Positions 1-11,129 of a stretch of DNA of 64,000 bases are shown one piece after another. A program made the translations under genes and the position numbers. The first letter of the stretch is position 1. Every line of letters starts with the position of its first letter. The notes beneath the pieces were generated by a model. That model was given only the letters and a program-made list of their open reading frames with translations. It had not been told where the DNA came from and ran no database searches. The stretch lies in NCBI GenBank assembly GCA_037176885.1, contig JAWWNJ010000056.1, positions 1,116,001 through 1,180,000 of the forward strand, read 5' to 3'. The stretch comes from Favolaschia claudopus (taxonomy: Eukaryota; Basidiomycota; Agaricomycetes; Agaricales; Mycenaceae).

Positions 1-1700
1 CTTTTTGGTTCGAATTTTGTCGTTATACACCTTTTCTCTGGTTACCACTACTGTCGGCGGCATCTGGTGTAGCAACAAAAGAAGTACCGGTTGAGATGGA
101 GAGGCCATGGTAGTCGGTGCGCCGTTGATTTCGATTTTGTGTCCCGACTCCTGCCTCTATGCTCCGAGTCCTTCCCCTGCCCGTCCCCTCTCTTTCACTA
201 TGAACGTTTTCTCCGTTCGTTTCTACCGCTTATCCTCCCACACCATGCTCCCCTCCCTGTCAACTCAATACTAACTCTCTCCTTAGTTCCTCACCTACAC
301 CTCAGCACTTTCCCCCGCATCTTCACCTCTCCTATTCTTTGCCCCCACGTCGCACCGCCGCCTCGAAGCCCGCAGTCTTCGCCGATAAGGAACGTCTGAT
401 TCCGTCTTCGCCGACCGTTCATTATCACCGTATCCACCGACATCAAGTCCCGCGCGCACTACGTAGCCTACGAGCCCAGCGTGACAGCTTCGAACGCCCC
501 CTCTCCAAATCACATTTCCTACACCATCACAGATCCGCGCTATCACTTCGTCGACTCTGCTCGCTGCGCTCATTAACTACAGGACCGCCACGCTCATCAC
601 TCACACCTCGCCCGGTAGGACATGAAAATTGAGTGATGATTTTCATTCTGCCGTCTAATTACTGATTGTATTCAAAGTTGTCACTTGATGGTACAGCTCC
701 GCCTGTCAAAACTTGGGTAAGGTACCTTCGATTGAATAACTCGATTGTTCTGAAATCTTTCGCTGACCACCTCTCCATTCAATTACCCATAGATCGTCCG
801 GGAAGCGCATCATTGAGGTATTTTTGTTTCTAATCAAGTCCGTGTGCTGACTGTTTTCGCGTTCCACTCAGGTCCGCTGTTCCCGACGGAAACCGACACC
901 ACCTTGAGGTACGTTCCTTTTTTACTATCTTCCCGAGTTCTCATTCGTTCTTGTTTTCGGTGTATTGTTTGATGCATCGACGGCTTCAAGTCTTCTGATT
1001 GTTCAAACAGGGTGTATTTTTCCCTTGACACGCTGGATTTCGATTAGATCCCGCCCAACGCCGACCTGCTGTTGAACAACGGCTTGTTTACTTCAGTTGC
1101 ATCAATGGTTCGGTATATTTTCTATGGTATACATTTTATCCTCGCTAAATCATCCACCCCGGGTTTAGGTAACATGCTGATTGAGCTGTGAGTCAATCTT
1201 TTTTGAACGGAGAGAATACCGTACACTGACACTTTTGGCTCTGCGCTCTTCACGAAGCTTAGAAACAAAGTCTGCTCACTGGTAAAAGTTGAGTTGATGG
1301 CTCGCTGTATTCAACTGTCGGGATGCTCAACGTATCTGCTTAGAATGTTGTATCATTTGCACGCAAACCTGTTGATCGCAATTCAGGTACATTATAGTTT
1401 TTTTCTTGATCTTTGCTCATCAATCTTCGATGATCTCAGGCCTCAGACTAGCTTGTATCGCCGTTCTCAACTTGGCTATTTTGCCGAATCATTGGGTACG
1501 TGCTCGCTCGTTCGTTCGCTTGCCCTGCCAAATTGATTTCTCTTAGCCAATTTCATTTGTGGCTGGGGTTTGTACTTGGTAAGATTTTCCGCAGCGATGC
1601 TTTCATGGTACAAATGTCTATACTATGCGTTGTACCGTAACCGAGTACAAATATATATGCAAATTGTGGGTGATCAAATGGTACTGTACATACCTCAGTC
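1..1700. other. intergenic sequence, no gene recognised
   Basis: Short reading frames lie here on both strands, but none shows a recognisable domain, a plausible exon chain or consistent coding composition. The first 600 bases are C- and T-rich on the + strand, which resembles a fungal promoter or leader region. I see no repeat boundary or RNA gene. Confidence 0.5.
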
Positions 1701-1714
1701 GCGAACTCACATGA

Positions 1715-1945
1715 AGTGCTGTTGAGCACTCGATCTGAGTCCGTCTGAGCGCTCAGCCTAAGTGCTTCACCGGACTCAACTTGAGTTCGTCTGGAGCACT
1801 CACATACAGTGCTTCAGGGACTTCATCCTACTATCGAAATCTGCCGCTTAGGCACTTCAGCTGAGTGCGTCGACACGCTTCAGCTGAGTGTTCCAAGACA
1901 CTCCACCTGAGCGCTTTTTGGGCACTCAGATGAAGTTCTTTTCCT
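1715..1945. repeat. degenerate short tandem/palindromic repeat
   Basis: Variants of GAGCACTCA and its complement TGAGTGCTTC recur roughly every 20-40 bases, for example TTGAGCACTC, GTGCTTCA and CAGCTGAGTG. The unit is itself partly palindromic (CACTCAxxTGAGTG), so the tract could fold into a series of small hairpins. It is too diverged for an exact period to be set by eye. Confidence 0.5.
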
Positions 1946-2235
1946 TCCCGCAGTGGAATATATGTAGACGATCGTAGGTAAAATGATAGGAGTATACATA
2001 TTAAGGGGGCAGGCTATACGAGTAACGACGAAGTCGTTACTCCGGCTATATGGCCAGCCGTGCCACTACTTCAGCAGACACACCAACTTAGTCACGGATC
2101 GTTAAGGGGTCCCGTGGAGGAGCGACATCCATCACTGCGGAGTTTGAAATTCACTCCGAGTCCATTTGGAAAGTCGCCCTAATTTGGAAAGCCGCCGCCA
2201 TCTCTCTACTATATCGTCGTCCTCGAACATACAAG

Positions 2236-2868
2236 ATGCCTTCCGGTACCCCGAAGGCGCAATTTGAAGAGGATGTGCCCCCGTCCACGCCGTACAGCAC
2301 AAAATCCGCCTTCCAAGTCACGATGTCTCGCGATCTGGAGGGCATAGGAACAGCGGCTATTGGTGCGCACTACTTTTTCGTCGATGCTGAACGAGTACTG
2401 ACCTATATGATTAGCAGACAACAGTCCAGTTCCTGCTACTCCGATTACCCCCGTTCCTGTGCAGCGTCGCTTTGCTGCACATGCGCCAGGAGTACCAGTC
2501 CCATCAGGGTGGCCTTCATTAGTTTACACAACCCCTGCGCCTGTGCTTTCTGTGACTGGAACTACAACTCAGCCAATGTATTATCCTTCTTATCCCATTC
2601 AACCATTCCGACCCCCGCCACCTCGTAAGATGACCGACGCTGCAATGCAAACAGTAGATGTCATTGACAATCTTCCGAGTCGGACTAAGATGGCCATCGA
2701 CTTCACGTCGGATATCTTCAACGGCATAATTCCGCACACCGATGTTGGAGGGCGTCAGCGTACGAAGTTCCACTGGCCTTCCGGCATCGAGATCGCACCT
2801 GAAGATCGCCTTCTCGTTGTTTTCCGCGCTGTCAAGAAGGCTGGATTTCCGACTCTCGGCGCTTTTTT
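2236..2868 (+). pseudogene. 5' fragment of a multicopy Agaricomycete gene family (unknown function)
   Basis: An ATG at 2236 opens a frame beginning MPSGTPKAQFEED. A 52-nt intron can be placed at 2363-2414 (GTGCGC...GATTAG). The reading then continues in another frame through a proline-rich segment and a conserved-looking segment (TDAAMQTVDVIDNLPS, then FNGIIPHTDVGGRQRTKFHW). I recognise this as an expanded hypothetical-protein family of mushroom-forming fungi that often accompanies transposons; its function is unknown to me. The match stops near 2868, where the DNA switches to a helicase fragment on the opposite strand, so this copy is 3'-truncated. The intron placement and the truncation are seen; the family assignment is from memory. 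Confidence 0.5.
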
Positions 2869-2873
2869 TGTTC

Positions 2874-3502
2874 ACCGATCCACGGAGTAGCGGGCGTTGA
2901 TGTAACTGTCGGTGTGAAAACCGAAAGCAAGAGCCATTGATACTGCCTCTGCAGGTGTCGCAGTAGCAGTGGCCGCGACCCAGACCACGGAGCTATTGAG
3001 CCGAACTCGCATGTTCAGTAGGGAGAGATAGCCACTCTTGAATATTCCTTCTTGTCCCACTAAGTGTGCTTCATCAATGGACAGCCAGCGCACGGAATTG
3101 ATAAATTGAGGGCGCCGAAGAAGGGTTTTCATGTCCGATTCATTCAGCATAGAAGGCGTCATGACAGCCATGCGAATATCGTCTCCATGTTCGAGCTCTT
3201 TGAATAAATCCCGTCCTACGAGTCTAGCATTGCGGACCGTGTCCTGATTGATTGCACGAGCACGAAGCCCGCGACGCGACGCGACATCGGCCTAAAAACG
3301 CGATGTTTAGAACATATTCTTGATATATCATGAACCAATCACGCACCTGCTGTTCCACGAGAACTTTGGTTGGCACAATCATTAACGCGATGCCTTTCTC
3401 GCCGCGGGCCTGGGCTGCAATAGGCCCAGACTGGAGAACCAGAGTTTTCCCCATGTTGGTTCCAGCAACACAGAAGACATCCTCCCCAGCATTGACATGC
3501 AT
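2874..3502 (-). pseudogene. RecQ-like superfamily 2 DNA helicase, N-terminal fragment
   Basis: Two minus-strand exons join across a 55-nt intron (3292-3346, GTGCGT...TTTTTAG). Exon 1 carries a Walker A-type motif AGTNMGKT and the motif Ia-like segment MIVPTKVLVEQQ. Exon 2 carries motif II IDEAH and the motif III-like AATATATPAEA. These motifs, their order and the spacing fit the first RecA domain of a RecQ-family ATP-dependent DNA helicase of the type that is multicopy in Agaricomycetes. The second RecA domain, RQC and HRDC are absent: the frame ends near 2874 at the junction with the tail-to-tail neighbour. I read it as a truncated, probably non-functional copy. Confidence 0.7.
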
Positions 3503-3519
3503 CGCCAGTTCGAGCTGAT

Positions 3520-5193
3520 GAGGATAAGTCTCTTTATCTGCTTATATTTACGTTTTGATCAGTAAATATGTCACGTCACGGTAAATCGCCGAGTCGGCAT
3601 CAAAATCGCATCAGCTGTCAATATATTTCCTGTTTAGGAACCAAAGTGCAACCTCGCGCGGTCCTTCATCCTGAGTGCTCTAATTGGAAGCTAATCTCAG
3701 TTGATGAGTTCCTATAGTCAATATATACCTTCTTAGACAGAAATACATGTTTTAAGGGGGTGTTTGGGTGAGAAACAAGGCAATATGCATACCGGGTTCA
3801 GTGCTGAGCTCCAGGAGCAATAAAGCTTATTTCTGAGGCCAGAGACTCATTATGTAGTCCATACTAACATAACTATTAGTGGGAAAGGGATGTACATTGA
3901 GTCAATGGCTCTTAGGATAGACTAATAGACTCAGTTGGAATCAGTGGCTTCTTTACCACTTGTGCATGCTTTTTAGGAAGTAGGACTCGTGTATATTCAC
4001 TAAAAAATGTTGTATACCTCCTAGCCACGCAATCTAGAGGTCCAGAAAGTCTTCTAAACTACCTGTTGAAGCTGAGGAAGCAGCACATTCCAATCCATGA
4101 GGTTTTCACGAAAAAAGCAATTATTTGAGGTTAGAAACGGGTTCCCATGCTCAGAAAATGGTTCAGAATGCTCATATACATGTATTTAGCTAGACCCTGG
4201 ATGTTGATACGGTTCTGCGCATGCGCAAGTCCGATATTGCACCTAAGTGTTGTTTTGATGGGGTGATGTAAGTTGGCTGATTTGGGTGCCATACACGTCA
4301 ATAAGACGCGTTTTTCAGAGCGTAGAATATATTTTCATGTGCATGCTACTATAAAACACGCTCAAAACGCGTCGGAACGCTGGCCAACGCGCCCACTGAC
4401 GCAGTAAGTTGAGAAAGAAGTAAATTTTGATCGCACCGCTAAGCGGCGTGATGGATTTACGGCCATATACCGCGTATGGGAAGCCCTGGACCTTTAGCCG
4501 AGGGCCGATTTACAAAATTTACGATCTTTACCGTAAATTTACCGCGCGTAAGTACTTACGCTACTTACGCTCCCCAGATTCACTTACGCAGCAAAATAAA
4601 TTCGATGTGCTTTATTCCGGCGCTCTCTGCTCTAGTGAGTCTTTGGGGAGAATCTACTAGACTTACTTGAAGATACTACGTCTTCAGAATGTTCAAAGAG
4701 GCTGCATATTCGGCGTAAAATCGCGTCGAAGCCAAGTTGAACATCCCAAAAAGGAAATCAAAGGGTTCTCTCCACCATTTCTCCGCCATATGTACTCAGA
4801 ACACTTTCTCCGCCTCTGATGGACTCAGGAATGAATGCAGGAGCTTGAACGCGTTATTCAGCAGACATGCAGCCCTAAATTCGGCTGAAAACTGAGCCTA
4901 ACAGCTGAAAATATACAAATTTCACAGTAGATTCTCCTAATTTCGGCCTGTATTGATTCCCTGGAGCTTTCAACCTAAGATTCATATACATGTACACGTT
5001 ATATTGAGTTATCAAAGCCATTGGAACCGCAATTATAGCGAGGCCAACGCGCCGCTGCCGACGAAAGTGAGTTTCCCGATTGGGAACGATCACCGAGCGA
5101 TCAGGTCACGCGACGGCATCTCGGCACCACTCTGATGCGTGACGCCGAGCGTAAATATTTTGGAATAAGTAAGTACACTTCACGGACTTGAGC
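3520..5193. other. intergenic sequence, no gene recognised
   Basis: The stretch is moderately AT-rich, with scattered ACGCGT-containing words (for example near 4305 and 4365) and short clustered repeats of TTTACG/CTTACG around 4500-4590. No coding region with a recognisable domain and no clear terminal inverted repeats were found. Confidence 0.45.
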
Positions 5194-5201
5194 CCTGGTA
5201 G

Positions 5202-6010
5202 TAGTGTTGCCGTCGGCTGGCTACGGCTGGCTCGTGAGCCGAGCCGCTGGAGCCGGGCTCTCCGCGGCTCAGTGATGGCTAATTGATGGCTCCGACCACT
5301 TTTTCTATTCCCAGGAATCCAGCCCATATACGGGCTAGGATTATCTTGCATGTTGCTCCTGGCACTCTTTGCTCCTCAACACATTGAACGACGAAGATTT
5401 TGAAAACTGTCACGAAACGTTACGTGAGTGACAGCTGTGACGTCGATGACGAGCACCCCGTTAAAATCCACCGACACGAGGCACCTTGCACAAATTATTG
5501 AAGCAGGTGTCTCAGAGGATGTTTCCGGATGCCTAGCTTACCCGTAGAACCACTGTCGCGCACTACCGAACGAGTTGAAAAAATGGCTTTGAGCCGACGG
5601 CTAGCCGTGGCTAGTGCTGCCGCGAGGTGGAGGCCCTCGGAGGTGAGGTGACCTTGATTTATGGTAGTCGAGGTGATGGCGCCTTGAGACTGTTTTCGGA
5701 AATAATATTTAAAAACAGTTGTTAACACCAGATAAACATGATAGGTGCTCATGAGTGGGCCACTGTAGGCTAGCTGAACTTTTTTCGCGGCTCAGGGAAT
5801 GAAAATGAAGTGAAGAGAGTGAATTTCGAGGTGGACCGCTGAGGTGACGTCATCTCAAGGTGGGTTCAAGGTTGATGGGCCATCACCTCAAGGTACCTCG
5901 ACCTCGCCTCGCGGCAGCACTAGCCGTGGCTTCAACAGCTGGCTGCGGCTGGCTTATTTTTAGCTTGGCTCGTCGGCTAGCCTTAGCCGAGCCGAGCCGC
6001 GGCAACACTA
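5202..6010. mobile_element. hAT-like MITE (outer element of a nest)
   Basis: The termini are TAGTGTTGCCG on the left and its complement CGGCAACACTA on the right. They are flanked by CCTGGTAG (5194-5201) and CCTGGTAC (6011-6018), a near-perfect 8-bp target-site duplication. An 8-bp TSD with a TAGTG-type terminus is the hAT signature. The interior is built of GGCT/AGCC-rich repeats and has no transposase, so the element is non-autonomous. A second hAT-like MITE sits inside it at 5612-5922, leaving about 490 bp of this element. Confidence 0.75.
5612..5922. mobile_element. hAT-like MITE (inner element)
   Basis: The termini TAGTGCTGCCGCGAGG and CCTCGCGGCAGCACTA are inverted repeats, flanked by an exact 8-bp duplication GCCGTGGC at 5604-5611 and 5923-5930. 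The body is rich in GAGGTGA/TCACCTC words and carries no coding capacity. The termini resemble those of the enclosing element, so the two probably belong to related families mobilised by similar transposases. Confidence 0.85.
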
Positions 6011-6018
6011 CCTGGTAC

Positions 6019-6654
6019 GCAACAATTCTGCCATCCATTCGCGCGAATTTACGGGGTGATGAGAACAAAATGAGGGTGTGGGCAGCGCCATTATGTCAAG
6101 AATAGTTTAGATTTGGTTCATTCAGCCAAAAGACGCGTGAAAACCAAGTAGAACGAGTGGATTTTAGTGAGAGCGCGACGCGTCAAGAAATCACCGCGTT
6201 GCCATGTGACCAAAGGACCTTCCATATTGGGAGCCGTCATCATGCCGAATGAAACTCCGCCCATCAATTGTCGCTCCTCAGCCGACCCCCATGACGCGTC
6301 CAAGACTTTATATACGTTTGAACGACTGTCTTCAAAAAAGTTTATAAAGTCTTGTTTACGAGACTAACACCAACTGTGAGTTAAGCCTGGGCGTCGAATA
6401 CGGTGCTCTTCATATTTTTTGGGATGTGGAAACTGTCAGGTCGTACAAGCTCAAGTGTCCACGACGCGAATCAGACATCTTTGTCAAGCTGACACTGACA
6501 TCAGGTGTAGGAGCTGTTCAACTTGTCGTGTTCGGCTGCCAGTGGTCCTCGGCTGGGACGCGCGGGGCATGGTGATGTCGGTGTGTCCATCAGCAATACC
6601 TGGGCCCTCTATGTAGCGCTACGTAGGGCCTGTAGAGCCCTGTAGTTGCTGTAG
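6019..6654. other. intergenic sequence; GTAG-rich segment at its end
   Basis: No gene is recognised. From about 6610 the sequence contains repeated TGTAG/CTACG words (TGTAGCGCTACG, CCTGTAGAG, CTGTAG) that resume after the inserted MITE at 7065-7170. A related CTAC-rich stretch lies at 11695-11830, so this may be an old dispersed repeat. Confidence 0.4.
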
Positions 6655-7064
6655 TACTATCGTGCCAAATAGGTCTGGATTTTCACAATGGGTCTGGATT
6701 TTCGATTTTTCTCTCCTCCCTTTGCACTTTGGGTCTCCGGATTTTTCGGCATTTATTCCGGTACCAATTCACTATGGGTAGAGCTAAAATCCTCACGATT
6801 TCATTCAAGTCCAATGTCAAGAAACGTTCGCCGTTTTCTCGAGGTTTTTGATCTGTCCTGTCAATCCATCAAAATACCTTGATGAAAGCCCGTTTTTCTT
6901 ACTGCCTTCCTTTGGCCGTATCGCTACGAAACTTGCAGGATCTATAGCCCAATAGCATACAAACAGATTCCGAAAAGTCCGGAGGTCCAAATCGAAAAGG
7001 GAGAAGAGAAAAATTGAAAATCCAGACCTGTTGTGCAAATCCAGACCTATTTGGCACGATAGTA
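6655..7064. mobile_element. MITE with TA target duplication
   Basis: The left arm starts TACTATCGTGCCAAATAG and the right arm ends with its complement GGCACGATAGTA. Complementarity continues for roughly 90 bp with a few mismatches, including the repeated word GGTCTGGATTT. The duplicated target appears to be TA, as in Tc1/mariner-type insertions. There is no open frame of note. The element splits the GTAG-rich repeat segment. Confidence 0.75.
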
Positions 7065-7750
7065 ACCGTAGACAAGGGTACCCTATATATAGCATTCCGT
7101 AGAATGCCCAAATCTACGTAGTTCTCTGTAGAAGGCCCGTAGAACCCTTGTAGAATCCTGTAGATTCTGCGCGTCACGCGAAAAAAAAAACAATTATGAA
7201 AAACCACAACCCAGCTTTTAACTCAAGGACGAGGACAGAAATGAGAGGCATAAGAATATATTAACCCTAACATAGAGTACATTTTGTATTTAAGGAGTAG
7301 GAAAGGTTTGGGCGTCGCGTCGACGGAGTCGACGGGCAGGAGGGGAACGGGAGCGTGATGGGTTGAAATTGAATGGGAGGTGGCGGCCTGGTGTCACGAA
7401 GTGACGTGACGTCGAGAAGGGTTCGTTGAGTCTGGACGATCGAGCTGAGCTGAGCTGGTGTATTGAGGGGAGAGAGAGGCGAGCAGATGGACGGAACGGT
7501 AGTGGGAGTGAGGACGGCTGGGCGGTCGGGACAAGCGCGGGACTTGACGCGTGCGGGTTAGTAGGTTTAGGTTGGGTTTAAGGTTAGACACGGGTACCGG
7601 GTATACCCGCGGTTTCGTACCCGGGGTCTCGCGGGTAGGGGTACGGGTCGATCTTTCGCTGACCCGCACCATACCGCTACCCGGCCGGGTAGACCCGTGG
7701 GCCTCGGCTAATTTCGGCTGATCTCGGCAAACGATCTTCCGGCTGTACTG
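7065..7750. other. intergenic sequence with GGGTA-rich tract
   Basis: No gene is recognised. Around 7560-7700 there are repeated GGGTA/TACCC words (ACGGGTACCGGGTATACCC and similar), giving a locally palindromic, GC-rich tract. The word TTTAGGTTGGGTTTA at 7566-7580 recurs at 9004-9018. Confidence 0.35.
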
Positions 7751-7759
7751 ATCGGTCCG

Positions 7760-8920
7760 CTGTCTCGGTAACCCAGACGTTCTGAGTAGCCCTGTGCTAG
7801 AAAGTTTTTAGCACTTGCTATGCTATGCTAGAAATGTCGAGGTCCAAAGGACAATAGCTAGCACACGTTAATAACACATTTCTAGCACATTTTTAGCAGT
7901 CACGTGCACCTGTCGCGCCGCCCTGGGACGGTATAATTTTGACCTGCAAGAGGTACATGCCTCTGTGAAAATGTCTAGAAAACATCTTGGAAGGCTGTTA
8001 TAGCAAGGAATGCTCATCTGAACACAAATTTCGATCTATTAGCCCAATTCGGACACTCGGCAAGCGCCGGCTGGACTCGATTAGCACCAGAAAAAGAAAT
8101 TTCTCCACCATCTCATTGAAAATCGAATTTAAACCTTCTATCCTTCCATGACCACTCAAATGAATGACAGGATGGTCCCTCAGACACCCACAGTGCTGCT
8201 TGAATTTATAGCAATAAATAGCATGGGGTTTTGGACGGTCCTCAGCCTAGCAGCTAATAACGTGTTAATAACATGTGCTATATAGCATTGTTATTAACAA
8301 TTGAGTTTACAGCACAGCGCTAGTTCTGAGAGCACAGCGGACCTGCGGTCCGCGATTGATCCGTACCACGCGAGTTCGGGTAAATTTGATGTGCGGAAGT
8401 GCTCTCAGAACGTCTGGGGCATTTGGCACCGTAACACCGCACATGCTGTCACGTCACACTATGCCTCCCCGTCCATTATGATTAACTGTGCCCTCAATGG
8501 TTTCCTGCACCCTTAAAAAGCTGACAGAATGTGTTGTGTATACCTACATATGATCCTCAGCAACTTACAGCTTTTTCTGAGCAGTCCTTGAAACCCATCA
8601 CATATCATTCAGCCAAATTGCACAGAAAAGTGCCGGTTTTGAGTGGTCCAGAACGACACATAATGCACCAAGATGAATGAGATAAATTGTGAATATCAAA
8701 GAATGGATGCCCTTCTGTGTTCTCAAAAAAATTTGGACCCCAAATCGGCGGGGAAGAGGTAGAAAAATGGGTGTGACAGCATGTGCGTGTTGTGGCACCA
8801 AATGCCCCAGACGTTCTGAGAGCACTTCCGCACATCAAATTTACCCGAACTCGCGTGGTACGGATCAATCGCGGACCGCAGGTCCGCTGTGCTCTCAGAA
8901 CGTCTGGGTTACCGAGACAG
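7760..8920. mobile_element. MULE-like MITE with long inverted repeats, split by a hAT-like MITE
   Basis: The outer termini are CTGTCTCGGTAACCC and its exact complement. They are flanked by an exact 9-bp duplication ATCGGTCCG at 7751-7759 and 8921-8929. After removing the nested insertion (7787-8322 plus one TSD copy) the element is about 617 bp with arms of some 150 bp that are nearly identical inverted repeats (8331-8460 against 8770-8900). A 9-bp TSD with long arms is the pattern of Mutator-like elements. No transposase is encoded. Confidence 0.8.
7787..8322. mobile_element. hAT-like MITE inserted in the MULE-like element
   Basis: The termini are TAGCCCTGTGCTAG on the left and AGCACAGCGCTA on the right. 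The flanks GTTCTGAG (7779-7786) and GTTCTGAG (8323-8330) are an exact 8-bp duplication. Removing the element and one copy restores the left arm of the surrounding MULE-like repeat so that it matches the intact right arm. The interior is AT-rich with repeated TAGCAC and TTAATAAC words. Confidence 0.85.
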
Positions 8921-9019
8921 ATCGGTCCGTGGGCTATAGAACTGGCGCAAATCATCACGGAATAGCCAGCGCGGCCTATTGCCGACCTTGCAAGCCATCA
9001 ATCTTTAGGTTGGGTTTAG

Positions 9020-10660
9020 GCGGAGAAGAGGGCGTTGGTGCTGTGGGAAAGGTAGAGTGAAGAGGAAAGGTAGAGTGAAGATATCCCTAGATATTCGTCA
9101 GTAAAGATATCAATTTCAAAAGCAGGGTTACACACGTCCGCCGGTGCTAATGACGTGTCCCAGGGTGTTGGAGATGCACAGAAGGTGCGGCTATGGGCGT
9201 TGGAACGAAAACGGCGGTGTCTGTGCAGGAGGTGAATGGTGACGGGGTGGAGGCGATGGCAGAGTCTGTTGAGCTGTTGAGATGGTTGTCCGAATGACGG
9301 CCCGGGCAAGGTGTTGGTGAGGCAGGTTGTCGTTGGGTAAGAAGGCGAGAGTCGAGTGTACGGCCGGAATCGACGTCTTAGGTGGCGAGTGAATTCTGAG
9401 TAAAGGGATAGTAAGCTGAATGAAAGAGAAGAACAAGCACACACACCTTCAGTAAGTTCGGTTCTCGTGGCAATAGAAAAGATGCCGAGAGATGAGCGAG
9501 GACGTTTCAGTCTTGGCTGACGAGAGAGCGGCGCAAACACGTTGAGCGAGTATCAGACCAAATACAAGCCGTCTAGCGCACCTGATAGATAAACCCGTTC
9601 TCTAAGTCACGATCTGAAATGAAAAAAAATAGAGAGTTAATAACGTGAGGAGCAGCACGGCCGAATTCGGGGTCGTCGTGCCGCATGAGGACAAGAGAAA
9701 CAGAACTAGACTGGAGAACGAGAAGACAACCACGAAGTGAGTGCACGACGACACACGATGGAGATTGTACGACTAACCTGTTTCACAGCGATGCCTCTGC
9801 CGACGGTCGCCACTCCTAGACAGAAAGCCCGGATAGATACAGGAGCATGTCGACGCCAGTAACGTTGACGGGGACGACAAGGTCAGAGAAGGAGGCGGTC
9901 GAGGGGAATGGTGTTGAGGGAGATGGTAGTGGAAGGAAAGGAAAGCGGGGGGTGACAGCCAAATATTTGTTTCGAACCAATGTCACCGAGTCATGTGGTT
10001 GTGACTCGTGACTGATGTGCGGACTTGGAGAATTTTCACCAAGTCCGCTATCCTCCATTATCCCGATTTTCGCTCTACCTTCCGTCGCCATGGTTCCATT
10101 CAACCTTCCGCCCCATTCTCCGCCTCAACCACCCAAGCTACTCTCGGCCAACGGTGCTCTGTTGCCCAGTCATTGCCGCCGTCTTATTATCTGCTGCCGC
10201 TATCGACGACGCGAAGGCTAGCGCAGCTGTCTCCCCCTCGCCCACCATACCCGCCGTGGCTGACGACCGCCCCCTTCCTTCATCTTGCCCTCCTCATCTC
10301 TCAACGTTCTCGCCGTCCTGGACACATCTCACACACTCTTGAGTTTTGACAAGCTCCCCTCAACGTCGACAATACCTCCTCAGCGGCCTCAGCCTGCGAC
10401 CGCGGCGCCGTTCAGACCATGACCACACAGCCCACCACCTTGTTTTGGTTCAACAACAATCCTATACCTCCGACGCAGCCCGTTTTCGAGCCCTCGATTC
10501 GCCTCTTACGCAATAACACCCACCCCACATCTAGCTCACGACCACGGTGCCTCCCTCGGCGCTCTCCGACGCTACAAACGACTCGAGTCATGCGCTCGCC
10601 GCTCTCGCCCTGTCTGGTGTGTCTCCTTTCTCCATCTTATTTGTTCATTGATCTCTAATT
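9020..10660. other. intergenic sequence, pyrimidine- or purine-biased, no gene recognised
   Basis: Several short frames occur on both strands (for example around 9016-9540 minus and 10008-10349 plus), but they are low-complexity S/P/R-rich translations. No domain or exon chain could be supported. The stretch just upstream of 10660 could hold decayed 5' exons of the Prp46-like pseudogene. Confidence 0.4.
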
Positions 10661-10672
10661 GATTATATCATA

Positions 10673-11122
10673 GGCTATGGGATTCCGCCGCAGGCACAAC
10701 ACGCGTAACACTCCCACACCACAAAAAATACGTCCGAGCACTCGCTATCCCCCCGATAGAATACTTTCTCGCGTCAGGCTCCGCCGGCGGTAACAACATC
10801 AAGAAACGGAATCTCATCGGCACTTTTGTTTTTGATTTCAGTGGGCATAACGCCATCGTCAATACGCTTTCTATCAATGCTAAGCATATTTTTCTTTCTG
10901 GTGGTGCGTGTCTTCGTCGACTTCTCCTCTCATTTCTCAGCTGACATCAGGTCTCTCAGTTTCCGGGACTACAACACCGGCACGCCGTTTCACAATATGG
11001 AAGGGGTCCCGCAGCCGGGGGTGCTCGCATCGAGTCGGCGGGGTGGGTATACGCCAGCGCCGTTCACGCCGATTCCGCCTTTTCGAGGAATGACAACATT
11101 CACGGGTGATATGCGGTGCTAG
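10673..11122 (+). pseudogene. prp46: Prp46/PLRG1-like WD40 splicing-factor fragment
   Basis: An exon starting after an intron acceptor (TATCATAG) reads LWDSAAGTTRVTLPHHKKYV and ALAIPP. It then gives the spaced motifs GSAGGNNIKK, FSGHNAIVNTLS and SGG. After a second intron (about 10904-10949) it reads SLSFRDYNTGTPFHNM and VPQPG, then ARIESAGWVYAS in a shifted frame. This string of WD40 blades matches Prp46/PLRG1, the Prp19-complex (NTC) spliceosome WD40 protein. The remaining repeats and the N-terminus are missing and the last blade needs a frameshift. I therefore read it as a gene fragment or pseudogene rather than the working copy of this normally essential gene. Confidence 0.65.
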
Positions 11123-11129
11123 GTGGGGA

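Noticed and set aside
9016..9540. 174-codon minus frame as a host gene
   Set aside because: Low-complexity S/L/R/P composition, no splice-consistent extension and no domain.
10008..10349. 113-codon plus frame upstream of the WD40 fragment
   Set aside because: Three overlapping frames of similar length in C-rich sequence; no similarity to the Prp46 N-terminus that I can recognise.
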